Below are positions 6,835 to 13,357 of a stretch of DNA of 16,091 nucleotides, in pieces. Position 1 is the first letter of the stretch. Every line of letters starts with the position of its first letter. The stretch is from Bacteroidota bacterium (lineage in GTDB: Bacteria; Bacteroidota; Bacteroidia; Flavobacteriales; Weeksellaceae). The notes under the pieces are model-generated. The model did no database searches. It was not told the origin of the DNA and was given only the letters and a program-made list of their open reading frames with translations. The stretch covers positions 1 through 16,091 of the forward strand of contig JAFDZJ010000186.1 of NCBI GenBank assembly GCA_018266965.1, read 5' to 3'. A program made the translations under genes and the position numbers.

Positions 6835-7251
6835 CTACGCTTGTAGATACCTAGCATAGGCATATCCTTCTACACCATCAGCATTTTTTACTTTCCACCA
6901 TTCGTCATTGGTTTGTTCTACCAAAGTAACACTACCACCATGAGCAGCTTTTCCTACCACTGCACCTTCTGTTGATGGTTCCTGACGAATATTAAGATTG
7001 GATGAGTCTGTGATAACTGTAAGGTTAGCACCAGCAGCCAATCCGGTAACTTGTACATCGATATTGATATCCGAAGCGGAGTATGAAGCATCTATTGCTC
7101 CAAGTGCATTCCAAACTGCATCTTTGGAAGCTGTATTGGCAGCACTTCCAGAGATATATAAAATACCATCTTGTTCCTGAACTTGTAATCCAGAAATTCC
7201 TGCTGATTGAGCAGCGGAAACTACACTTGCATATTTGTCTTGTAAACTCAT
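6835..7251 (-). CDS. BON-like plus SH3b domain protein without signal peptide
   Basis: This is a 138-residue protein. Residues about 5-68 resemble a BON/Kbp-type domain (YASVVSAAQSAGISGLQVQEQDGILYISGSAANTASKDAVWNAL). Residues about 77-137 are a bacterial SH3 domain (SNLNIRQEPSTEGAVVGKAAHGGSVTLVEQTNDEWWKVKN ... GYAYARYL). There is no signal peptide or lipobox, so by sequence it is cytoplasmic, although SH3b domains usually act in the envelope. The architecture is close to Escherichia coli Kbp (YgaU), a cytoplasmic K+-binding protein of BON plus LysM domains, with SH3b in place of LysM. Kbp-like function is an inference only. It begins 7 bases after the BON lipoprotein stop, so both are on one transcript. 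Confidence 0.85.
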   Translation of the reverse strand: MSLQDKYASVVSAAQSAGISGLQVQEQDGILYISGSAANTASKDAVWNALGAIDASYSASDINIDVQVTGLAAGANLTVITDSSNLNIRQEPSTEGAVVGKAAHGGSVTLVEQTNDEWWKVKNADGVEGYAYARYLQA

Positions 7252-7258
7252 GTCTAAA

Positions 7259-7738
7259 TTATTTTACAGTGTAATTAAAATTAACTTTTCCTACTTTCAA
7301 AGCATCAACAGATTCTTTGATTTTTCTAGCTTGTGTAGAAGATACATTTCCTGTAAGGGTTAGTTCTCCGTTTACTACTTCTACTTTCACGGTAGGGAAA
7401 TCTTTCAAAGCATCAGTAACTTTTTTCTGTACCGCAGGATCTACAGCAGCAACGGTTTGTACTACTTCAGCAGCTTTTACAGTTGCCATATCCATAACAT
7501 CTTTTACTCCTGCTACTTTTTTCAAAGCATCTACAGCAGCTTGTTTGTCTGCATCGGAAGCAAACTCTCCACTTAGGTGTGCTACACCTTCTTTTACTTC
7601 TACAGAAGTACCAGCATAAGCAGAAATTGCAGTTGTAGCAGCCGTAGAAAGGTCTGCATCAGAGATTTTTTTCTTACAAGAAATAGAACCAAAAGAAATA
7701 GCGATTGCCACAGCAGCCATTGCGATTGTTTTTTTCAT
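7259..7738 (-). CDS. Double-BON domain lipoprotein
   Basis: This is a 159-residue protein starting MKKTIAMAAVAIAISFGSISC, with a lipoprotein signal and acylated Cys21 followed by KKK. The mature part has two BON repeats, about 26-86 (TAISAYAGTSVEVKEGVAHLSGEFASDADKQAAVDALKKVAGVKDV) and about 100-158 (VTDALKDFPTVKVEVVNGELTLTGNVSSTQARKIKESV), as in OsmY/DolP-type envelope proteins thought to bind phospholipid surfaces. The frame extends upstream to a TTG at 7801 (180 residues), but that TTG coincides with the -33 element and TATCTTTG lies between, so the ATG at 7738 is the true start. It is rich in Ala, Lys and Val like other abundant stress-type BON proteins. It is the first gene of the unit with the SH3b protein. 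Confidence 0.92.
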   Translation of the reverse strand: MKKTIAMAAVAIAISFGSISCKKKISDADLSTAATTAISAYAGTSVEVKEGVAHLSGEFASDADKQAAVDALKKVAGVKDVMDMATVKAAEVVQTVAAVDPAVQKKVTDALKDFPTVKVEVVNGELTLTGNVSSTQARKIKESVDALKVGKVNFNYTVK

Positions 7739-7771
7739 AATTGTATTTGATTTATTTGTTAATACTAATAG

Positions 7772-7801
7772 CAAAGATATATTTTTTTTGAAAGCAAACA
7801 A
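7772..7801 (-). promoter_or_regulatory. Promoter of the BON/SH3 operon (TTG-N19-TATCTTTG)
   Basis: On the minus strand, TTG (7801-7799) is followed after exactly 19 bases by a perfect TATCTTTG (7779-7772). The ATG at 7738 is 33 bases downstream, giving a leader of about 28 nt. This is the cleanest promoter in the window. Confidence 0.75.
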
Positions 7802-7904
7802 TTTTTTTTGTTAGTTTTAATGAAAATTAAAAACTTAAATCCTAAGTGTATTGTCATTCAGTAATTTAATTTTCAACTAATAAAAGTGGAATTGCCTTCG
7901 TGGT

Positions 7905-8759
7905 TTAGTTTCTATTGATATGATAGTATGCCAACATTTTATAATATAGTTTTGCAGCCAAAAAAGCGGTTGGTTTGCTATATGCGGAATCCATTAATTC
8001 AACAATATCAAAAGCTACAACATTGCATTTCTCAAAAACTTTTCTTAATAATTCTAATGTTGGATACCATTGTAGTCCACCTGGTTCTGGAGTTCCTGTT
8101 GATGGGGCTATGGAAGGATCGAAAGCATCTAGGTCTATTGTAATATATACATTACCGGATACTTTTTCCAACACTTCGTTGATCCAGTTTTCATTATTAG
8201 CGATTTCATGAGCCCAAAAACATTGTCCCTCTGGTACAAATTGCATTTCTTCTATATCACAAGAGCGTATTCCTACTTGTACCAAATTTAGTTTTTGTGA
8301 TGCTTCGTAAACTGCACAAGCATGGTTGGAAGTGGAACCATGAAATTCTGGTCGCAAATCTGTATGAGCATCTAATTGTAAAACAGTAAGGTCTGGATAT
8401 TTTTCGCCCAAAGCTCTTATGGAACCAATAGAAACTGAGTGTTCTCCACCGAATAAGGTAAATAATTTGTCGCTTTTTGCTATCAATTCTTTGGATTTAT
8501 TATACACAGCTTCAGTCATGGCTTCTGGTGATGAGTTCTCTGCAACTTCTCCGGCTAAAAAAATTCCTTCTAGATACGGTTCTGTTCCAGTTTCAATATC
8601 GTAAAGTTCCATGTTTTCGGAAGCGTTTAGGAAAAGTTCAGGTCCTTTGTCTGCTCCTTTTCCCCAAGTAGAAGTTCCGTCATAAGGCACGGTAACTAGT
8701 GTAACTTTGGAGTTTTCATAACTTGCATTTTCTTCTGGTATTGCGGCGTATGTTTTCAT
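7905..8759 (-). CDS. speB: Agmatinase (ureohydrolase family)
   Basis: This is a 284-residue binuclear manganese ureohydrolase. Metal ligands are visible: His107 in GGEHS, Asp130, His132 and Asp134 in DAHTDLR, Asp209 and Asp211 in DLDAFDPS. APSTGTPEPGGLQWY (218-232) follows the last ligands as in agmatinases, and Glu254 sits in VAFDIVELMD. Expected reaction: agmatine + water to putrescine + urea. The GTPEPGG stretch favours agmatinase over arginase; guanidinobutyrase cannot be fully excluded. It stands alone on the minus strand with no arginine decarboxylase gene in view, and is divergent from queG. No clear terminator follows; the bases directly after the stop read ACCACGAAG, matching the core of a hairpin repeat at 15681. 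Confidence 0.92.
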   Translation of the reverse strand: MKTYAAIPEENASYENSKVTLVTVPYDGTSTWGKGADKGPELFLNASENMELYDIETGTEPYLEGIFLAGEVAENSSPEAMTEAVYNKSKELIAKSDKLFTLFGGEHSVSIGSIRALGEKYPDLTVLQLDAHTDLRPEFHGSTSNHACAVYEASQKLNLVQVGIRSCDIEEMQFVPEGQCFWAHEIANNENWINEVLEKVSGNVYITIDLDAFDPSIAPSTGTPEPGGLQWYPTLELLRKVFEKCNVVAFDIVELMDSAYSKPTAFLAAKLYYKMLAYYHINRN

Positions 8760-8794
8760 GATTTTTCTAAATTAATTTATTGTATTCAAGGATA

Positions 8795-8826
8795 CAAAGG
8801 TAATTTTTTTAGTTCTTATTTTTCAA
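8795..8826 (-). promoter_or_regulatory. Promoter of the agmatinase gene (TTG-N21-TACCTTTG)
   Basis: On the minus strand, TTG (8826-8824) is followed after 21 bases by an exact TACCTTTG (8802-8795). The ATG at 8759 is 35 bases further. It shares the 124-bp spacer with the queG promoter, back to back. Confidence 0.65.
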
Positions 8827-8846
8827 TACTAAAGGTTCAATTATTT

Positions 8847-8873
8847 TTGATGTTTATCAAACCCTTATCTTTG
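8847..8873 (+). promoter_or_regulatory. Promoter of queG (TTG-N16-TATCTTTG)
   Basis: TTG (8847-8849) is followed after 16 bases by an exact TATCTTTG (8866-8873). The queG ATG is only 10 bases downstream of the box, so the leader would be about 5 nt or less, and no preQ1 riboswitch can fit. Confidence 0.6.
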
Positions 8874-8883
8874 CAGAATATTC

Positions 8884-9822
8884 ATGTTGTCAAAAGAAAA
8901 AAAATCCTCAATTATAAAAGAGAAAGCCAAAAAATTTGGGTTTCAGTCTTGTGGTATTTCTCAAGCAGGATTTTTGGAATCCGAAGCAAAACGGTTGGAA
9001 AATTACCTTAACAATAATTTCCAAGGAGAAATGAAATACCTCGAAAATCATTTTGACAAAAGGTTGAATCCTCAACTTTTGGTGGAGGGAGCAAAATCTG
9101 TAATTTCTTTATCCTACAATTACTTTCCAGAAGAAGAATTGCCTAAATTCGAGAATTATAAAATCTCTAAATATGCTTATGGACAAGACTATCATGATGT
9201 TATAAAAGAAATTTTAAGAGAAATGACTCAAGAATTACTGGAGGAAATAGGCGAATTTTCTTTTAGAATTTTTACAGACTCTGCACCTGTTTTGGAAAAA
9301 GCTTGGGCAGCAAAATCCGGATTGGGTTGGATTGGTAAAAATGCACTTTTGCTAACCAAACAAACGGGTTCTTTTCAGTTTTTGGCAGAAATAATTTGTG
9401 ATTTGGAGCTGGATACAGACCATCTCGTTTCTGACCATTGTGGTTCGTGTAGAAAATGTATAGATGCTTGTCCTACCGATGCTATTGTTTCGGATAAGGT
9501 TATTGATGGTAGCAAATGTATTTCCTACCTTACCATTGAGTTGAAAAATGAAATCCCAAATGATTTCCAAGGGAAAATGGAAGACTGGATTTTTGGGTGC
9601 GATATTTGTCAAGATGTTTGTCCATGGAATAGATTTGCTATTCCGCATCAACAAGAAAAATTTCGAGCCAACAATTTCCTAAAATCTTATACCAAAAAAG
9701 AATGGCGAGAAATAACCCAAGAACTTTTCTCCGAAATATTTAGGAAATCCCCAGTGAAACGCACAAAATATGCAGGATTGATAAGAAATATTAATTTTGT
9801 TGATGATTATATTGAGGAATAA
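8884..9822 (+). CDS. queG: Epoxyqueuosine reductase
   Basis: This 312-residue enzyme performs the last step of queuosine synthesis, reducing epoxyqueuosine to queuosine in tRNA wobble position 34 with a cobalamin cofactor and two [4Fe-4S] clusters. It shows TDSAPVLEKAWAAKSGLGWIGKNALLL (131-157) with the proposed catalytic Asp132. Ferredoxin-like cysteines are CGSCRKCIDACP (Cys186, 189, 192, 196), then Cys212 and FGCDICQDVCP (Cys239, 242, 246): eight in all. The C-terminal HEAT-like repeats of longer homologues (about 380 residues in Bacillus) are absent, as is usual for shorter family members. It has its own promoter with an unusually short leader. The N terminus fits the family, so the ATG is accepted. 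Confidence 0.95.
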   Translation: MLSKEKKSSIIKEKAKKFGFQSCGISQAGFLESEAKRLENYLNNNFQGEMKYLENHFDKRLNPQLLVEGAKSVISLSYNYFPEEELPKFENYKISKYAYGQDYHDVIKEILREMTQELLEEIGEFSFRIFTDSAPVLEKAWAAKSGLGWIGKNALLLTKQTGSFQFLAEIICDLELDTDHLVSDHCGSCRKCIDACPTDAIVSDKVIDGSKCISYLTIELKNEIPNDFQGKMEDWIFGCDICQDVCPWNRFAIPHQQEKFRANNFLKSYTKKEWREITQELFSEIFRKSPVKRTKYAGLIRNINFVDDYIEE

Positions 9823-9882
9823 CCTAGTTTGCCAATATATTGAGATTATTTTTTTGAAATTTGTAAAAGAAACTACACTTAC

Positions 9883-9915
9883 TAATTGGATTTACCTAAT
9901 CCGATTTCCCAATTA
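9883..9915. repeat. Two mutually exclusive small dyads between queG and the helicase gene
   Basis: Outer arms TAATTGG (9883-9889) and CCAATTA (9909-9915) can pair, or the inner GGATT (9888-9892) with AATCC (9898-9902); both use the GG at 9888-9889. No T run follows directly, so it is at best a weak queG terminator. The rest of the 173-bp gap holds the helicase promoter and a CAATATATTG palindrome (9833-9842). Confidence 0.3.
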
Positions 9916-9942
9916 TTATTTTGCTAAAAATATTGCTTTTTA

Positions 9943-9969
9943 TTGTTAATTTAAAAAAGTGTATCTTTG
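9943..9969 (+). promoter_or_regulatory. Promoter of the DEAD-box helicase gene (TTG-N16-TATCTTTG)
   Basis: TTG (9943-9945) is followed after 16 bases by an exact TATCTTTG (9962-9969), 26 bases before the ATG at 9996. The arrangement is the same as for queG. Confidence 0.65.
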
Positions 9970-9995
9970 CACCCAAATTATAGACGATCATTCAC

Positions 9996-11696
9996 ATGAA
10001 TTTATTTACGGAATCCAATCTTAGTCCTGACTTGCTCAAGGCGATTGGCGAACTCGGTTACGAACAACCGACAGAAATCCAGAAACAGACTATTCCTTTC
10101 ATCCTTTCGGATGCACGCGACCTAATCGCACTTGCGGCAACAGGAACAGGCAAAACAGCAGCATTTTCGCTTCCTATTCTGGATATGATAGACGACAGCA
10201 GTCGCAAAATCCAGTTATTAGTGCTTTGCCCAACAAGAGAACTTTGCCTCCAAATTACCAAAGACATTAAAAACTATACAAAATACCTTCCTCACCTGAA
10301 AACTACAGCAGTATATGGTGGAAGTAGCATCTCCGAACAAATCCGCTCTCTGAGAGAAAAACCACAAATTATTGTTGGTACTCCTGGTAGGGTAATCGAT
10401 TTGATCGGTAGGAAAGCCTTGGACTTTTCAGAAATTCATTGGATGGTATTGGATGAGGCAGATGAAATGTTGTCGATGGGTTTCAAAGATGATTTGGAAA
10501 CTATCTTGAGTGAAACACCTGCTGAAAAACAAACTTTTCTTTTTTCTGCTACCATGAACAAAGAGGTAGAAAGAATTTCTAAAAACTACCTTACCAATCC
10601 TCACAAAATTTCTGTGGGAAGCATCAATGCGGTTAAGAAAAATATTGCCCACGAATTTTATGTAGTCGGGTACAGACAAAAAAAGGAAGCACTGAAAAGG
10701 TTATTGGATGCCAATCCCAACCAATATTCCATTATCTTTTGTAGAACCCGTATGGAAACTCAAGAGGTTGCTGACTTTTTGATGCAAAATTCCTATGCTG
10801 CCGATGCTCTTCATGGTGATCTTTCACAAGCACAAAGGGATACTGTAATGAAAAAATTCAGACTGAAAAATATAGAAATACTTGTAGCGACAGATGTTGC
10901 TGCAAGAGGTTTGGATGTGGATTCCCTTACTCATGTTATCCATTTTTCACTTCCAGATGACCCGGAAGTTTTTGTACACCGAAGTGGTAGAACAGGTAGA
11001 GCTGGTAAAGATGGGATTTCCATGGCTCTTCTGAAACCAGAAGAAACCAGAAAACTAAAGCAAATAAAAGCTCAAACCAAAATTGAAATTACCGAGAAAA
11101 AAATACCAACAGGTGAAGAAATTATCAAAGCACAAGTAGGAGGGGTTTTTGAAAAATTATTTACCGAGCATGATGATATTTTTGAATTTGATAATAATTT
11201 AATCCCGGATTTGTCTGCTTTTTCCAAAGAAGAACTAGTCCACCAATTGCTACAATTCCAACTCAAAGATTTGGCGACTTTCTACAAAGATAGAAATGAC
11301 CTCCAAGAAATGCGACTTTCCAAAGATAGTGATAACCCAAGTAGTAGAAGAGAAAGAGGTAGAGATAGGGACAGAGGTAGAGACAGGGATAGAGATGGTG
11401 GTAGAGATAGAGATAGGAGAAGTGGAGATAGAAAAAGAAAAAGTAATGAAAATATGACTCGCTTTTTCTTTAACCTAGGTAAAAGAGATAGCTTGAAAAA
11501 AGTAGATATGCTAGACATTATCAATAAAGCTACTGCAAAATCCAAGAAAAGAGCCGATATTGGCGATATAGAAATTTTGGATAAATTCACTTTTTTCGAA
11601 ATCGATAAAAATTACAAACAAGAAATCCTAAACAACCTCCCTTCTATGAAATTCAAAGGAAAAGACATGAGAGCGGAAGTGGCGAATAAAGATTAA
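9996..11696 (+). CDS. DEAD-box RNA helicase with Arg/Asp-rich linker and DbpA-type RNA-binding domain
   Basis: This 566-residue ATP-dependent RNA helicase has motifs in order: Q motif around PTEIQKQTIP (25-34), Walker A AATGTGKT (47-54), PTREL (79-83), TPGR (129-132), DEAD (153-156), SAT (184-186), VATDVAARGLDV (297-308), HRSGRTGRAGKDG (328-340). A helical region (about 375-440) leads to an Arg/Asp/Gly repeat (451-482, RGRDRDRGRDRDRDGGRDRDRR) and then an RRM-like DbpA domain (487-566, MTRFFFNLGKRDSL ... DIGDIEILDKFTFFEID). The DbpA domain suggests binding of structured rRNA and a role in ribosome assembly or cold growth. It is a single-gene unit. The first 240 bp are noticeably more GC-rich (about 46% by hand count) than the following codons (about 33-40%). 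The gene ends inside a 12-bp tandem repeat. Confidence 0.95.
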   Translation: MNLFTESNLSPDLLKAIGELGYEQPTEIQKQTIPFILSDARDLIALAATGTGKTAAFSLPILDMIDDSSRKIQLLVLCPTRELCLQITKDIKNYTKYLPHLKTTAVYGGSSISEQIRSLREKPQIIVGTPGRVIDLIGRKALDFSEIHWMVLDEADEMLSMGFKDDLETILSETPAEKQTFLFSATMNKEVERISKNYLTNPHKISVGSINAVKKNIAHEFYVVGYRQKKEALKRLLDANPNQYSIIFCRTRMETQEVADFLMQNSYAADALHGDLSQAQRDTVMKKFRLKNIEILVATDVAARGLDVDSLTHVIHFSLPDDPEVFVHRSGRTGRAGKDGISMALLKPEETRKLKQIKAQTKIEITEKKIPTGEEIIKAQVGGVFEKLFTEHDDIFEFDNNLIPDLSAFSKEELVHQLLQFQLKDLATFYKDRNDLQEMRLSKDSDNPSSRRERGRDRDRGRDRDRDGGRDRDRRSGDRKRKSNENMTRFFFNLGKRDSLKKVDMLDIINKATAKSKKRADIGDIEILDKFTFFEIDKNYKQEILNNLPSMKFKGKDMRAEVANKD

Positions 11697-11715
11697 GGTT
11701 AAGATTAAGGTTAAG
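11691..11715 (+). repeat. Two-copy 12-bp tandem repeat GATTAAGGTTAA over the helicase stop codon
   Basis: The unit GATTAAGGTTAA occurs exactly at 11691-11702 and 11703-11714, then G. The stop codon TAA (11694-11696) lies inside the first copy. The internal 6-mer pattern (AAGGTT/AAGATT) suggests growth by slippage. Confidence 0.8.
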
Positions 11716-11760
11716 TAAATCGATATTTTTAATCATCAACCCAGATTGAAATCGTAAGAT

Positions 11761-11793
11761 AAAATCGTTGAGTGTTTACTCGACGATTTTTTT
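11761..11793 (+). terminator. Intrinsic terminator of the helicase gene
   Basis: A 13-bp stem pairs 11761-11773 (AAAATCGTTGAGT) with 11778-11790 (ACTCGACGATTTT), with one G-T wobble and a 4-nt GTTT loop. The T run extends to 11793. Confidence 0.9.
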
Positions 11794-11853
11794 GTTAATG
11801 TATATTTAGTTTTCATTTAACATTATATTAATATACTAATAGTAAGATGAACT

Positions 11854-11861
11854 TATTTTTG
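11854..11861 (+). promoter_or_regulatory. -7 box TATTTTTG of the DUF2490 gene
   Basis: This exact TAnnTTTG match lies 20 bases before the ATG at 11882. No TTG lies at 16-23 bases upstream, so the -33 element is not visible. Confidence 0.45.
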
Positions 11862-11881
11862 CAAAAAAAATATTTGATAAT

Positions 11882-12601
11882 ATGAATTGGAGGTTAGTAA
11901 TAGTAGCTGTATTGAGTTTTTCAAACTTTGTTTTTGCACAAACTGAAGAGAAAGTTTCGGATTTCAATATGATTTCCTTTACCTACAAACACGACAAAAA
12001 CTGGTCTGCATACCTGGAGTTGCAAGAAAGGGCAATAGAAAAGTTTTCCAAACCGGATTACTACGAAATAAAAGGTGGAATGGGCTATAATTTCAACAAA
12101 AACAACCAAGCTTTTGTAGGAATTGGTAGATACGGGACTTACAAGAACAATCAATTCAGTCAAGAAGAATTGAGGTTATGGTTGCAGTACACATTCAGTC
12201 ATACTATTTCTAAAATAAAAATTGACCATAGATTAAGAGCGGAAAAAAGATTTTTTTATTTTCCTCTGAAAGATGCTAAAGACAATACCGAAAGATTCCG
12301 TTATAGACTTGCTGCAACTATGCCACTGAATAAAGAAAAAATAGAAGCAGGTGCCTATTTCATTAATGCTTTTGAGGAAATATTTGTGGGTCCACAAGAG
12401 CCAACCTTCAAAAGAAGCAGGAGCTTTGTGGGAGCAGGGTATCAATTCAATCCATATATCGGAACCAATATTGGGTATATGTTTCAGAAAGAATTTGCTA
12501 CTACCGGCAATAGAAACCTTCATTTTTTGTACCTGTCATTTAATTTTACTTTTGATAGGTTGAAGTTCAACGAAACACACCCGGTTCCTGTGGCAGATTA
12601 A
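11882..12601 (+). CDS. DUF2490 outer-membrane-type beta-barrel protein
   Basis: This 239-residue protein has a signal peptide (residues 1-19, cut after VFA before QTEE). The mature part shows alternating hydrophobic and polar strands ending in aromatic residues (NWSAYLELQERA, YYEIKGGMGYNF, QAFVGIGRYGTY, RLWLQYTFSHTI, KIKIDHRLRAEKRF, RYRLAATMPL, FVGAGYQFNPYIGTNIGYMFQ, LHFLYLSFNFTF), as expected of a beta barrel of about ten strands and of the DUF2490 family. The family's function is not established. It sits 98 bases upstream of the phosphate genes DUF47 and pit on the same strand, so a porin-like role in phosphate passage is conceivable, but that is inference. No T-tailed terminator separates it from DUF47. 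Confidence 0.82.
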   Translation: MNWRLVIVAVLSFSNFVFAQTEEKVSDFNMISFTYKHDKNWSAYLELQERAIEKFSKPDYYEIKGGMGYNFNKNNQAFVGIGRYGTYKNNQFSQEELRLWLQYTFSHTISKIKIDHRLRAEKRFFYFPLKDAKDNTERFRYRLAATMPLNKEKIEAGAYFINAFEEIFVGPQEPTFKRSRSFVGAGYQFNPYIGTNIGYMFQKEFATTGNRNLHFLYLSFNFTFDRLKFNETHPVPVAD

Positions 12602-12609
12602 TTTTTTCT

Positions 12610-12629
12610 ATGTTAATAAAAATTAACAT
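12610..12629. promoter_or_regulatory. Perfect ATGTTAAT-AAAA-ATTAACAT inverted repeat before the phosphate genes
   Basis: Two 8-bp arms (12610-12617 and 12622-12629) flank AAAA. It starts 9 bases after the DUF2490 stop and ends 70 bases before the DUF47 ATG. The piece TTAACATTA recurs at about 11818, upstream of the DUF2490 gene. It could be an operator or a small hairpin; with no T run on either strand it is not a standard terminator. Confidence 0.4.
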
Positions 12630-12659
12630 TAAATAAAATTATACAGTTGAGTAAATTCG

Positions 12660-12667
12660 GATATTTG
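12660..12667 (+). promoter_or_regulatory. Weak -7-like box GATATTTG before DUF47
   Basis: One base differs from TAnnTTTG and no TTG lies at proper spacing. It sits 32 bases before the DUF47 ATG, the usual distance here. DUF47 and pit may instead be read through from the DUF2490 promoter. Confidence 0.25.
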
Positions 12668-12699
12668 CAAAGAAATAATAATTTATAAAATCTATAAAA

Positions 12700-13338
12700 A
12701 TGGGACTTGGTAATATTTTCAAAGCTTTCCAGCCAAAAGACAAAGTGTTTTTTGTACTTTTTCAACAAGTAGGAGAAAACCTAGTAGAAATGTCGAAGTA
12801 TTTTCATGATGGAATACAAGAGTTCGACCTTAATAATGATAATTTCATTAAAAAAATTAGCGACTTCGAACACAAAAATGATGAATTGACCCATAATATT
12901 TTTGTGGAATTGGGACAGAATTTTATTACTCCCTTTGATAGAGAAGATATTGCATCGCTGGCAAATAAGCTTGATGATATTGCTGACTATCTTTATGCTT
13001 CTGCAAAATACATCTATCTGTACAAAACACCAGAAACCAAAGATTATGCAGACTTTTCTTTGTTGATAAATAAAGCTTGTTTGGAAATACAAAATGCTTT
13101 GGAAAACCTTAAAGATTTCAAAAATCCTGCTGCAGTAAAAGAGTCGTGCATCAAAATAAATTCTTACGAAAACCTTGCAGACGAAGTATTGAGCAAAGCA
13201 TTGATGAACCTTTTCGAAACCAATGACCCAATTAGGATTATTAAAGTACAATCGGTACTCAACTATTTGGAAGAAGTAACGGATAAGGCAGAAGATGTTG
13301 CCAATATATTGGAAGGTATCATTATAAAATACGCTTAA
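12700..13338 (+). CDS. DUF47 (PhoU-like) family protein, partner of the PiT transporter
   Basis: This 212-residue, almost wholly helical cytoplasmic protein begins FKAFQPKDKVFFVLFQQVGENLVEMSKYF. It contains the acidic helix motifs of the PhoU/DUF47 fold: DFEHKNDELTHNIFVELGQNFITPFDREDIASLANKLDDIADYLYASAKYI (about 54-104) and ENLADEVLSKALMNLFE ... LNYLEEVTDKAEDVANILEGI in the second half. The E/DxxxD repeats are the probable metal-binding sites of the fold. In many bacteria DUF47 proteins are encoded next to Pit transporters and are thought to modulate them. The same holds here, with pit starting 19 bases downstream. Length matches the family. Confidence 0.93.
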   Translation: MGLGNIFKAFQPKDKVFFVLFQQVGENLVEMSKYFHDGIQEFDLNNDNFIKKISDFEHKNDELTHNIFVELGQNFITPFDREDIASLANKLDDIADYLYASAKYIYLYKTPETKDYADFSLLINKACLEIQNALENLKDFKNPAAVKESCIKINSYENLADEVLSKALMNLFETNDPIRIIKVQSVLNYLEEVTDKAEDVANILEGIIIKYA

Positions 13339-13357
13339 TTCGTAAATAAAATATCAG

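Noticed and set aside
7739..7801. 180-residue version of the BON lipoprotein
   Set aside because: Its TTG start is part of the promoter, and the extension would bury the lipoprotein signal peptide.
8874..8883. preQ1 riboswitch before queG
   Set aside because: Only ten bases separate the promoter box from the start codon.
11282..11590. 102-residue minus-strand ORF with Leu/Ser/Pro repeats
   Set aside because: It is the antisense of the Arg/Asp repeat tract of the helicase; the repeat protein pattern is a shadow.
12781..13251. 156-residue minus-strand ORF opposite DUF47
   Set aside because: It lies wholly antisense to a clearly recognised gene, has Cys/Phe/Ile-rich shadow composition and no recognisable motif.
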